This document shows positions 42,686 to 50,804 of a stretch of 64,000 bases of DNA, one piece after another. The notes under the pieces are model-generated. The model saw only the letters and a list, made by a program, of their open reading frames with translations, ran no database searches and was not told the DNA's origin. A program made the position numbers and the translations under genes. Position 1 is the first letter of the stretch. The number at the start of each line of letters is the position of its first letter. Origin of the DNA: Bdellovibrionales bacterium CG12_big_fil_rev_8_21_14_0_65_38_15 (GTDB taxonomy: Bacteria > Bdellovibrionota > Bacteriovoracia > Bacteriovoracales > Bacteriovoracaceae); assembly GCA_002787775.1 (NCBI GenBank), contig PCUW01000034.1, positions 62,001 to 126,000 of the forward strand, read 5' to 3'.

Positions 42686-43914
42686 CGGTATAAAAGCCAG
42701 CTGATATTTTCGCCGTCTTCATTTGAAACTCTAAACGTAATAGTGCCATTTTCACTAACTCTTCGGCGATGGTCTAGATTGTACCTTGTGTGTCCGTTTT
42801 CTCTAATCACACTTGCTTCAGTTCTGGCCATTGATCCATTTCTATAACTAAGTGAACCACCAACACCACTATTAGTTGCAATAACACTTCCAGTTATAGG
42901 CACTCGATCGTACAAAAACGTATAAGGCAGTCCGACCTGAACATTAGCACCAGGTTCAACTCGCATCCATACTCGCTCCCCTTCGCCGTGTGTACCAACA
43001 ACAGAAAAGCGAGCGTTGGTTCTTCTAGCGGTGACGTCGGCGCTAATTAGTAAATCATGATCTGCATCAAGAGATTGAGTCGTTCTAAAATCTAAAACAG
43101 AAATATCATCAGGCAGATAATTTCTAATTCTAAGTGCCGGCCCTACATTCAGCGAAGAAGTTTCACTCTGATAAACACTGGTACCACCATTGTAGACTGT
43201 ATTTCTAGGGATGCCTGCTAAAGGGTTCGTATCAATACTAGTCATGTTGGGAAGATTGTAGCGACGTTCACGTTGCTCTTGAGCCGTCTCTGGAAGATCC
43301 TTATCAAAATCAATGAGTCTATAGGTTGTGACTAACGGGTTGCCGTTGATTCCACTTGGAAAATCTAATCGAACAAAGACATTTTTATCATCGCCTCTGC
43401 CTCGAAGAAAATAGGTATCACCGGCCTTGGCACCGTTAGCCATTAAGCTTCCAGATATTCTCCAAGACAAAACTCGATCTAGATCCATCTCACCTTGATG
43501 AATCATAATGGCACTTTCTGGATTAACACTAGCAAAGTCATCACTCCAAAAATCGTCAGTGATTTCGTGACAGCGTTTATTTCCATCTCTATCGACGAAC
43601 CTTAGGTATTGAGACACAACCACGAGTTGCTCAACTTCTTGCGGGGCTTCACCAAGTTCAGTTAAAATGCTCTCAACTTGTGAAGTTAGAGTTAAGACTG
43701 CTTCACAATTTACACAGACTCCATGATCAGACTGAGCTTGCGCCAAGGCTAATTCAGCTCGTCGATCGTTTTCTCGAATAATATCTCTTGCTGCTCTAAG
43801 CGCTTCACTTGGATCATTTCTATACGCCGCGAAAGCTAAGTCATCTGCATCACGTCTTTGTGCGTAGATGTTAGTACTGAGCGTAATAAATAGAGTGAAA
43901 AGAAGGGCTTTCAT
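42670..43914 (-). CDS. Secreted protein of unknown function
   Basis: 414 residues with a signal peptide (MKALLFTLFITLSTNIYAQR). The start of the mature part is helical and charged, with a CVNCEAV pair. The rest is beta-rich and polar without membrane segments (SWRISGSLMANGAKAGDTYF, RTNARFSVVGTHGEGERVWM), ending NGTITFRVSNEDGENISWLL. No family recognised. It is encoded opposite to, and between, nfeD and the slipin gene, overlapping the 3' end of nfeD by 16 bases, as if inserted into an ancestral pair. Confidence 0.6.
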   Translation of the reverse strand: MKALLFTLFITLSTNIYAQRRDADDLAFAAYRNDPSEALRAARDIIRENDRRAELALAQAQSDHGVCVNCEAVLTLTSQVESILTELGEAPQEVEQLVVVSQYLRFVDRDGNKRCHEITDDFWSDDFASVNPESAIMIHQGEMDLDRVLSWRISGSLMANGAKAGDTYFLRGRGDDKNVFVRLDFPSGINGNPLVTTYRLIDFDKDLPETAQEQRERRYNLPNMTSIDTNPLAGIPRNTVYNGGTSVYQSETSSLNVGPALRIRNYLPDDISVLDFRTTQSLDADHDLLISADVTARRTNARFSVVGTHGEGERVWMRVEPGANVQVGLPYTFLYDRVPITGSVIATNSGVGGSLSYRNGSMARTEASVIRENGHTRYNLDHRRRVSENGTITFRVSNEDGENISWLLYRYTLD

Positions 43915-44008
43915 CTCAATTATTATCGGTTTTTGCCGTATTACTTTGAATTTATGAGGGGAAAAGTTTAGTGTTGATAATAAATTTCATCCAAAAGAAG
44001 GATTAAAA

Positions 44009-44758
44009 ATGTCAGGTATTCTACCCTTTATTATTCTTATCGCTATTCTCTTATTTAACACCATTAAGATTCTTAAAGAATATGAACGAGCCGTCGTCTT
44101 TAGGCTTGGTCGATTTACTGGTGTGAGAGGTCCTGGAATGATTATTCTTATTCCTGGACTGGAGAAAATGGTTCGAATTGATCTTCGTACTGTAACGATG
44201 GACGTTCCAAGCCAAGATATTATCACTCGCGATAACGTTACAATTAAAGTGAATGGAGTTCTATATTTTAGAGTTAATAATCCTGAAAAAGCTGTGATCG
44301 CAGTTGAAGACTTCTTAAATGCTACAAGCCAGATCGCTCAAACAACTCTTCGTTCTGTAATTGGTCAATTTGAACTCGATGATATTTTGGCCAACAGAGA
44401 TATGATTAATACAAAACTTCAAGGAATCCTTGATGAGCAAACTGAGCCTTGGGGTGTAAAGATCTCTGCTGTTGAAGTTAAAGCGATCGATCTTCCAATC
44501 GAAATGCAAAGAGCGATGGCCAAACAGGCCCAAGCAGAGCGTGATAAGCGCGCCAAGATTATTTCTGCTGAAGGTGAGCTCATGGCTTCACAAAAACTTT
44601 CAGAAGCGGCTGGAGTTTTGGGGCGTGAGCCAAACGGTATTATTCTTCGTTACCTAGAAACCATGAAAGAAATTTCAAGCGGTGATGGAAAAACAACTTC
44701 GTTCTTTCCTGTACCGATCGATTTTTTAAATGCAGTTATAGGCAAAAATAAAAGTTGA
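44009..44758 (+). CDS. Slipin / SPFH-domain stomatin-like protein
   Basis: 249 residues. One N-terminal membrane hairpin ([16 protein letters not shown]) precedes the SPFH domain: [27 protein letters not shown]-type strand ([19 protein letters not shown]), ARNATSQ-like [20 protein letters not shown], and [21 protein letters not shown] coiled C-terminal stretch ([20 protein letters not shown]) follows, then a short tail. It forms membrane microdomain scaffolds and is the likely partner or substrate of the NfeD protease upstream. AAGGA precedes the ATG. Confidence 0.93.
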   Translation: MSGILPFIILIAILLFNTIKILKEYERAVVFRLGRFTGVRGPGMIILIPGLEKMVRIDLRTVTMDVPSQDIITRDNVTIKVNGVLYFRVNNPEKAVIAVEDFLNATSQIAQTTLRSVIGQFELDDILANRDMINTKLQGILDEQTEPWGVKISAVEVKAIDLPIEMQRAMAKQAQAERDKRAKIISAEGELMASQKLSEAAGVLGREPNGIILRYLETMKEISSGDGKTTSFFPVPIDFLNAVIGKNKS

Positions 44759-45276
44759 ATAAAACTTATCAATTAAAGCCTTTTCATGAATCTCCCCTGC
44801 TTGGGGAGATTGTTTTTTCTTGGACAAGAAATCAAAATATCTTGCAGCTTCGCTATGAGTGTCATGAGTTTAATAAGATTGTTTGGCCTGACATTCAATC
44901 AAGTGAAAGAGCTTTTAATCTTTGGGAATCGACTTGTTTTGAGTTATTTTTAAAACACCCTAACGAGCACGCTTACTTAGAATTTAATTTTTCTCCAAGT
45001 GGAAAGTGGGATGCTTTTGAATTTGATTCTTACCGACTACCCAAAACTCTTCGAAGAGTTGAAGATGTAAGCTCTAAGGTTTCAACCAGCGATCACAATC
45101 TTGCTGTAGAGCTTGAGTTACCAAGTCACTGGATGAAGTCTGAGATCGTAGGTAATGCGACGGCCGTGATTGAATTAATGGATGAGTCGATTCATTTTTT
45201 TGCTTATAAGCACTGTGAAACAAAGGCCGATTTTCACCATCAAGACAGTTTAGTTATTAATTTCGATCAGCTCTAG
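44755..45276 (+). CDS. DOMON-like domain protein
   Basis: 173 residues with a TTG start overlapping the slipin stop (TTGA). [17 protein letters not shown] at the N-terminus and [20 protein letters not shown] (the LW-x-TCFE-F motif) near residue 60 match an uncharacterised DOMON/CBM9-like family. [20 protein letters not shown] follows. It probably forms a beta-sandwich that binds a sugar or haem-like ligand; no signal peptide is visible, so it seems cytoplasmic. A perfect intrinsic terminator lies inside codons 12-21, so expression from the slipin promoter may be attenuated. Confidence 0.72.
   Translation: MNKTYQLKPFHESPLLGEIVFSWTRNQNILQLRYECHEFNKIVWPDIQSSERAFNLWESTCFELFLKHPNEHAYLEFNFSPSGKWDAFEFDSYRLPKTLRRVEDVSSKVSTSDHNLAVELELPSHWMKSEIVGNATAVIELMDESIHFFAYKHCETKADFHHQDSLVINFDQL
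44789..44820 (+). terminator. Intrinsic terminator inside the start of the DOMON-like gene
   Basis: AATCTCCCC (44789-44797) and GGGGAGATT (44803-44811) form a perfect 9-base-pair stem with a five-base loop, followed by GTTTTTTCTT. It lies 31 bases after the slipin stop but within the next reading frame. Confidence 0.8.
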
Positions 45277-45930
45277 ACCGCTAACTGAACTTTTTTCGCC
45301 CAAAAAACTCTTAAGTAAAGAATGAGCAACTTCTTTTGAATTAACGGCGCTATATTTATCAAGAGATCCGACCATCAATGGGTTTAATAGCTTCATCATT
45401 GATCCAGCTATATCCTCAAGTGGTCTGGAGCCAGACTTTCGCCCAAGAAGAAGTCCTGGTCTAGCAATCGTGATTTTATCAAAAGGAATTTGCTTTAATA
45501 CCGCTTCCATCTCTCCTTTTACACGAGAATAAAAGAAAGGTGAGCTTTTAGAAGCACCCTGAGCACTCACAAGAAGAAAATGTTTTATCCCTCGAGCACG
45601 AGCAGACTTTGCGGCAAGAAGAGGAATATCAAAATCAATCTGTCTAAAAGCTTGTTTTGATTTGGCGTTTTTCATGGTGGTACCTAAACAGCAAAAAACA
45701 GCACTGGCGCCAGTAATACACTCGCCTTTTTCGTCTAGGCGCTCCATATCGATGGTTATTTTTTTAAGTTTTGGGTGCTCTAGATCAATTGATCTTCGTC
45801 CAATAGTGATGACTTGATCAATTTCTTCGAGGTCTAAGAGCATACGTGTCAAGTGACCACCAATAAGTCCGGTAGATCCAAGAACAACGACTTTTTGAGC
45901 ATTGCAAAGTGCTTCCATAAGATTGATCAT
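45250..45930 (-). CDS. NAD(P)-binding atypical SDR, HTATIP2-like
   Basis: 226 residues. The Rossmann motif VVVLGSTGLIGGHLTRMLL lies near residue 15. VITIGRRSIDLEHPKLKKIT, AVFCCLGTTMKNAKSKQAFR and then KHFLLVSAQGASKSSPFFYS (SAxGA...Y) with ITIARPGLLLGRK match the HTATIP2/YwnB-like group of extended short-chain reductases. These bind NADPH, and many have regulatory rather than clear catalytic roles. The 3' end overlaps the DOMON-like gene by 27 bases. No good ribosome site decides between the ATG at 45930 and 45918. Confidence 0.82.
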   Translation of the reverse strand: MINLMEALCNAQKVVVLGSTGLIGGHLTRMLLDLEEIDQVITIGRRSIDLEHPKLKKITIDMERLDEKGECITGASAVFCCLGTTMKNAKSKQAFRQIDFDIPLLAAKSARARGIKHFLLVSAQGASKSSPFFYSRVKGEMEAVLKQIPFDKITIARPGLLLGRKSGSRPLEDIAGSMMKLLNPLMVGSLDKYSAVNSKEVAHSLLKSFLGEKSSVSGLELIEINN

Positions 45931-45961
45931 AGCATGAAGTTTTCACAATCTGGAGTGGCCC

Positions 45962-47188
45962 ATGCCTTCAATACTGATATTTTTACTAGTTTTTGCCTCT
46001 TGTACGAAGAATTTACCTTCTCCTGACAAAAATCAAATAACGATTCTTCACTACAATATTAAAGAACTAACCACTGCAAAAATAAACGATCAAAAAGATG
46101 ATCAATTAAAAGCCGTTAAAAAAGTCATTGCGCCTTTTCAGTCTGATATTCTTTCCATTAATGAAATTCAGTATGATCTTCCAGGTGTGCCCTCTCTTAA
46201 AAATAAAACGAATGGAGAAAATTTAACAAAGCTTGCAAAACGAGTTGGCCTCAATCCAGCAAAATGGAGCCAACTTTTCGCTCCGGCAAACACAGGAAGC
46301 TTTGCAAAAAGAAAGTCTGATGGAAATTATTATGTAGAGGAATCTGCCACTGCCAGAGAGAATGCTGATCCAGTTAATTATGGTCTGTTTCCAGCACAGT
46401 ATTCAACTGCTGCACTCATCAATGCTCCGCTAAGTGAAAAAGTATCAATCAATAAACTGAAATGGATTGCTTTCAATCCATCAGCAAATCCATCACAATA
46501 TAAAATGGCCAATGATCAAAGCTTGCCTGAAGAGATGCCACTCTTTGATAAAAACTTTAATCACGTCGTAGCAAAATTTTACGATAAGGATGTTCACCTC
46601 ATCTTTTTTCACACTGTTCCTAGTTATCATTTTGGAAATAAATTCACACCGAATTATAAAAGAAATGCTGACCAATTAAAATTTCTTGAATGGTATGTCA
46701 CAGGTAAGACTGACTTTGATGTTCCACTTGATCGAACTCAGTGGCCGGCGATTGATAAAGATAGCTACGTCATGGTGATGGGAGATCTCAATGCTGATTT
46801 TCAGCAAAAAGATAATCCGGGAGGTTTTGTTCTAAAACGTTTAATGAAAAAACTTAAGCCTTGGTTAGAAAACCCAGGTCCAACCAATGAAAGCTCAGGC
46901 TTTGGCCCTAATCCCTTTCAACTCACCCTTGATTACCTTTTAGTAAGTCAGAATATCTCGATCAGTGATGCTGCTGTTCTTAGACCTGAATCTGGCTTTC
47001 AAGCCCTAGGTTGCACCAAAGCAGATATGATTAAAGCCAAAAGAGATATTCGTGCTAAGCGTAAGATCATTGATTACATCGATAATAAGACAAAAAAGAA
47101 GTGTTACGCCGCAGTTAGTTATGAATACTATAATGCTAAAACTGCCAGTGATCACTTCCCTATTTATGCAAAGTTAAACCTTGATTAA
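45962..47188 (+). CDS. Lipoprotein of the endonuclease/exonuclease/phosphatase superfamily
   Basis: 408 residues. A short signal sequence ends in a lipobox (LLVFASCTKN). EEP-fold motifs: ITILHYNIKELTT (Asn), DILSINEIQYDLPG (metal Glu), DVHLIFFHTVPSYHFGN (His), YVMVMGDLNADFQ (GDxN), QLTLDYLLVSQNI and TASDHFPIYAKL (catalytic Asp-His). The set is complete, so it is probably active as a phosphodiesterase or nuclease outside the cytoplasm. It might serve phosphate or nucleotide scavenging. It lies just upstream of the lipid cluster, separated by a palindrome. Confidence 0.8.
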   Translation: MPSILIFLLVFASCTKNLPSPDKNQITILHYNIKELTTAKINDQKDDQLKAVKKVIAPFQSDILSINEIQYDLPGVPSLKNKTNGENLTKLAKRVGLNPAKWSQLFAPANTGSFAKRKSDGNYYVEESATARENADPVNYGLFPAQYSTAALINAPLSEKVSINKLKWIAFNPSANPSQYKMANDQSLPEEMPLFDKNFNHVVAKFYDKDVHLIFFHTVPSYHFGNKFTPNYKRNADQLKFLEWYVTGKTDFDVPLDRTQWPAIDKDSYVMVMGDLNADFQQKDNPGGFVLKRLMKKLKPWLENPGPTNESSGFGPNPFQLTLDYLLVSQNISISDAAVLRPESGFQALGCTKADMIKAKRDIRAKRKIIDYIDNKTKKKCYAAVSYEYYNAKTASDHFPIYAKLNLD

Positions 47189-47203
47189 ATGGGTGTATTT
47201 CGG

Positions 47204-47223
47204 ATATTTTAATTTTAAAATAT
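47204..47223. promoter_or_regulatory. Palindromic operator candidate before the GbsR-type regulator
   Basis: ATATTTTAA (47204-47212) and TTAAAATAT (47215-47223) are perfect inverted repeats separated by TT, centred 38 bases before the GTG start. MarR-fold regulators commonly bind such AT-rich palindromes and repress their own operon. Confidence 0.4.
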
Positions 47224-47251
47224 TTGAAATTTATCCAGACAAGGTTTTATT

Positions 47252-47902
47252 GTGGAAGAGATTATTGAACAAAATCTTAAAGATGAGATTCCTCATTTTG
47301 AAGATTTCTTAAATGGCATCGGGTTCAAAAGAACTGATGGTGCTGTCTTTGGACTTCTAGTCCTCGCCAAAAGACCACTCACCAGTGAAGAGATTGCTAA
47401 AGAGCTTAATCTTTCTCAACCTGCGGTTAGCTCTTCATTGAAAACATTAAATCTTTACGGCGCCATCGACACACGTGACATGAAAGAAGGTCGTGCAAAG
47501 ACTCATAGTATTCGCGAAGACTCACTTTCAATCGTTTCCAGTGTCTTTAGAAAAAGAGAACAAGAAAATATTGAACGCTTTAGAATCGTTGCCGAACGTT
47601 GTCTTGAACAACTTAAAGATCAAGAACCTTCAAGAGCCAGAAAACTTCGCTCTATCATGGCCACCTGCCAGATTGCTGAAGCCGTGATGAATTTTGTTAT
47701 CGGTTTATCTGGTAGAAGCAGCGACGTTGCCTACCCTCACGTTGTTAAAGCTCTACCTAAAGCCCTTGATTTCATCTCGGGCCTTCCGGTACCAAGTGCA
47801 GAAACTCAAGAAGCTTTGGCGCAACTTAAAACACATATCTCAACTGGATTGGCCGGAAAACTTAGAACTGGATTATCGAGATTAGCAGGAGAAGCGAAAT
47901 GA
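47252..47902 (+). CDS. GbsR/MarR-type transcriptional regulator of the hydrocarbon cluster
   Basis: 216 residues with a GTG start. The winged helix lies at about residues 28-90: GFKRTDGAVFGLLVLAKRPL, SEEIAKELNLSQPAVSSSLK, LNLYGAIDTRDMKEGRAKTH. The GbsR group differs from classic MarR in this N-terminal GF.R..G..FG pattern. The C-terminal half is helical and forms the dimer or ligand region. The stop overlaps the ketosynthase ATG (ATGA), so regulator and pathway are translationally coupled. A palindrome just upstream suggests autoregulation. The effector might be an acyl intermediate, but that is a guess. Confidence 0.83.
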   Translation: MEEIIEQNLKDEIPHFEDFLNGIGFKRTDGAVFGLLVLAKRPLTSEEIAKELNLSQPAVSSSLKTLNLYGAIDTRDMKEGRAKTHSIREDSLSIVSSVFRKREQENIERFRIVAERCLEQLKDQEPSRARKLRSIMATCQIAEAVMNFVIGLSGRSSDVAYPHVVKALPKALDFISGLPVPSAETQEALAQLKTHISTGLAGKLRTGLSRLAGEAK

Positions 47903-49131
47903 CTTTACCTCGTATTGTAATTACTGGTGTCGGCATCGCTGCTCCAAACGGAAATAATCTTGAAGAGTTTAGACACTCCCTACTAAACGGTAAAAGTGGA
48001 TTAACTTTCACTGAAGTTCGCCATATGGGAACTTGGGCCGCTGGTCTTTGCACTTTTGATGAAACAAAACATCAAAACCGTAAGATGAGAAAACGCGGAA
48101 CAAGAGCGGGAGCCATTTCTATTTATTGTGCCAGTGAAGCCATCGCTGACTCTAAACTTGATTTCACTACTATCGATAAAGATAGAGTTGGAATTTATAT
48201 TGGCATTACAGAGCACGGTAATGTTGAAACAGAAAATGAAATTCACGAATTGTATCAAAACAATCTTGATACAGATCTTTGGTCTCACCATCATAATCCA
48301 AGAACAGTTGCCAACAATGCAGCGGGTGAAACATCATTAGCTCTTGGTATCACTGGTCCTGCTTACACTATCGGTGCAGCTTGCGCCGCTGGGAATATGG
48401 GCCTGATTCACGCACTTCAAATGTTACGTCTTGGTGAAATTGATCAAGCGATTGCTGGTGGTGTTTCTGAGTCTCCACAAACTTTTGGAATCTACGCTGC
48501 TTTTAAGGCTCAAGGAGCTTTAGGACACGACGAAGATGCAACAAAAGCGACGAAGCCACTTGATAAAAAAAGAAATGGAATCGCTATCGCAGAGGGCGGT
48601 GCTCTTTATACTTTAGAGCGTTTAGATGATGCGAAAGCTCGTGGAGCAAAAATCTACGGCGAGATTGTTGGCTATCATGTGAATTCAGATGCCACTGATT
48701 TTGTTCTTCCAAACCCAACAAGACAAGCTCAGTGCATGGGCAAGGCGATGAAGATGGCAGGGCTTGGACCAGATGAAATCGATATCGTTAATATGCACGC
48801 AACTGGAACCAATGCTGGTGACGTTCAAGAATGTCAGGCTGTTAGAGAAGTTTTCGGTCAATCACAAAATACATTGATCAATGCCACAAAAGGATTTATT
48901 GGTCACGCCATGGGTGCTGCTGGCGCTTTAGAGCTGGCTGGAAATCTTCCTGCGTTTGAAGATGGCTTTGTTCATCCTTGTCACAATATCACTGAACTTG
49001 ATCCTGAATGCGCCATTAATGGCCTTGTTATCGGTGAGCCAGTGAAAAAGAATGTAAGAGTGATTTTAAATAACTCATTTGGAATGCTTGGTATTAATTC
49101 TAGTCTCATTATTAAAAAATTTGAAAGTTAA
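47899..49131 (+). CDS. Beta-ketoacyl-ACP synthase, FabF-type
   Basis: 410 residues, a full elongating ketosynthase. The nucleophile is C162 in YTIGAACAAGNMGL, with H300 (NMHATGTNAGD), K331 and H336 (TKGFIGHAMGAAGALE) completing the Cys-His-His set. NNSFGMLGINSSLI matches the C-terminal GFGG-type loop but reads SFGMLG. The enzyme condenses malonyl-ACP with acyl-ACP. It is not the usual housekeeping fab locus: it is coupled to the regulator and followed 15 bases later by its own ACP. There is no chain-length-factor partner, so it should act alone as a homodimer. Confidence 0.92.
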   Translation: MTLPRIVITGVGIAAPNGNNLEEFRHSLLNGKSGLTFTEVRHMGTWAAGLCTFDETKHQNRKMRKRGTRAGAISIYCASEAIADSKLDFTTIDKDRVGIYIGITEHGNVETENEIHELYQNNLDTDLWSHHHNPRTVANNAAGETSLALGITGPAYTIGAACAAGNMGLIHALQMLRLGEIDQAIAGGVSESPQTFGIYAAFKAQGALGHDEDATKATKPLDKKRNGIAIAEGGALYTLERLDDAKARGAKIYGEIVGYHVNSDATDFVLPNPTRQAQCMGKAMKMAGLGPDEIDIVNMHATGTNAGDVQECQAVREVFGQSQNTLINATKGFIGHAMGAAGALELAGNLPAFEDGFVHPCHNITELDPECAINGLVIGEPVKKNVRVILNNSFGMLGINSSLIIKKFES

Positions 49132-49146
49132 TTCATAGGAGTAAAT

Positions 49147-49401
49147 ATGACTGCAACAGACGTACGTACAAAAGTTTTAGATATTATCGCCGACATCGCT
49201 CTTGATGATGATGTTACAACAATTGATGACAGTGTTTCTCTAAGAGAACAACTTGATCTTGATAGCATGGACTTTCTTGATATCGTGATGGAGCTTAAGA
49301 AACGTCATAAAGTTGAAGTTCCACAAGAAGATTACCCAAAGCTAGCGACGATGCAATCATGTGTTGATTACTTAAGTCCTAAATTTCAAGCTCTGGCTTA
49401 A
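49147..49401 (+). CDS. Acyl carrier protein
   Basis: 84 residues. REQLDLDSMDFLDIVMEL carries the phosphopantetheine-accepting Ser40 in the DSMDF motif, within a typical four-helix, acidic ACP. It needs a phosphopantetheinyl transferase from elsewhere in the genome. GGAG precedes the ATG by 8 bases. Its stop overlaps the next ATG by one base (TAATG). The dedicated ACP next to the ketosynthase implies that chains of this pathway are kept apart from general fatty-acid synthesis. Confidence 0.93.
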   Translation: MTATDVRTKVLDIIADIALDDDVTTIDDSVSLREQLDLDSMDFLDIVMELKKRHKVEVPQEDYPKLATMQSCVDYLSPKFQALA

Positions 49402-50804
49402 TGGAATTTAAAACATCCTATGATGCGATCGTGGTTGGTGCCGGAATGTCTGGTATGGCCGCCGCGATTCGCCTTGCGATGTTTGATAGAAAAGTCCTCC
49501 TGATTGAAAAGCATAGTATTCCAGGGGGACTCAATTCATTTTACCGAAGAGCTAATCGCAATTTAGATGTAGGTCTTCACGCCCTTACCAATGCTGTCCC
49601 TAAAGGAACAAGAGGCGCTCCGCTAACAAAGCTTTTAAAGCAACTTCGCATTCCTTACGAAAATCTTAAATTATGCCCTCAAACTTATTCACTCATTCGT
49701 TTTCCTGAGAAAACCTTAAGTTTTAGCAATGACTTCAATGAATTTGATGAATTGATTAAAACCACTTTTCCTGAACAATTCAGTGGGTGGACAAATTTTG
49801 TCACTGCCATCAAAGACTTTGATGAAACTAATCTTCAAAATGAATACTTTTCTGCCAAAGAAAAAGCCAATGAGTTTCTAAGTGATCCCCTTCTTATCGA
49901 AATGGTTTTTAGCCCTCTCATGATTTATGGATCTGCGTGGGAGCATGATATGGACTGGTCACAATTTGTGATCATGTTTAAATCTATTTATCTTGAAGGA
50001 CTAGGAAGACCAGTTGGTGGTGTTCGAACCATTATCAAACTTCTTACCGATAAATTAAAAGAACTTAATGTTGATCTTCGTTATAGCTGCGAGCTTCAAT
50101 CGATTGAATCAGTCGATGGCAAAGTTTCAACCGTTCTTCTAAAAGATAGAAAGCTTGGTGAACTTAGCATTCAAACTCAGCAAGTATTTTCGTCTATCGG
50201 CCTACCTGAGACAATGGATAAAACTAATCACAAAGAAGCAAATATTCGTGCCGGTAATATGAGTTTCACCGAGAGTATTTTCTTTTTAAAAGAAAAACCT
50301 CGTGAGCTGGGACAAAACGCTACATTGATTTTTCATAATAATCGCGATCAATATCTTTATCAAAAACCAAAAACTTTAATCGATGATCAAAGTGCGGTGA
50401 TTTGTTTACCTAATAATTATCATGACGATAATGAGTTTGAAGAAGGCATCGTTAGAGTCACCTTTATGGCCAATAACGAACTTTGGACTAATTTATCTGA
50501 GGAAGACTATAAAGCTCAAAAAGAGATCGTCAGCCAAAAAGCCAAGGCTCTTGTTTCAACTTATTTTGAAAAAGAGGCTACCTTTATTTTTGACGACACT
50601 TTTACACCAAAAACAGTCACACGATATACCAGTCATTATGCTGGCGCGGTTTATGGATCTCCTGACAAAACCAGAGATGGAAAAACAGCTATAGATGGAC
50701 TTTATATTACTGGTACAGATCAAGGCTTTTTAGGCATTGTCGGCGCTATGCTTTCAGGTATTTCAATGGCCAATTACCATGGTCTTCAAGGTGGGGCCCA
50801 ATGA
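49401..50804 (+). CDS. CrtI/RetSat-like FAD-dependent oxidoreductase 1
   Basis: 467 residues. The N-terminal dinucleotide motif is YDAIVVGAGMSGMAAAIRLA, followed by VLLIEKHSIPGGLNSFYRRA, typical of the phytoene desaturase / retinol saturase superfamily. GLHALTNAVPKG and EGLGRPVGGVRTIIKLLTDK are the substrate-side signatures. The C-terminal FAD contact is DGLYITGTDQGFLGIVGAML. It probably catalyses desaturation, saturation or isomerisation of a conjugated acyl chain, with ACP-bound polyene as the likely substrate given its place between ACP and OleA. It overlaps the oleA start (ATGA). No carotenoid genes lie nearby. Confidence 0.85.
   Translation: MEFKTSYDAIVVGAGMSGMAAAIRLAMFDRKVLLIEKHSIPGGLNSFYRRANRNLDVGLHALTNAVPKGTRGAPLTKLLKQLRIPYENLKLCPQTYSLIRFPEKTLSFSNDFNEFDELIKTTFPEQFSGWTNFVTAIKDFDETNLQNEYFSAKEKANEFLSDPLLIEMVFSPLMIYGSAWEHDMDWSQFVIMFKSIYLEGLGRPVGGVRTIIKLLTDKLKELNVDLRYSCELQSIESVDGKVSTVLLKDRKLGELSIQTQQVFSSIGLPETMDKTNHKEANIRAGNMSFTESIFFLKEKPRELGQNATLIFHNNRDQYLYQKPKTLIDDQSAVICLPNNYHDDNEFEEGIVRVTFMANNELWTNLSEEDYKAQKEIVSQKAKALVSTYFEKEATFIFDDTFTPKTVTRYTSHYAGAVYGSPDKTRDGKTAIDGLYITGTDQGFLGIVGAMLSGISMANYHGLQGGAQ

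Noticed and set aside
47899-49131. A missing chain-length factor, which would make this a classical aromatic or aryl-polyene type II PKS.
   Set aside because: Only one ketosynthase with an intact Cys-His-His set is present. There are no cyclase, ammonia-lyase or glycosyltransferase genes, so an aryl-polyene cluster is not supported.
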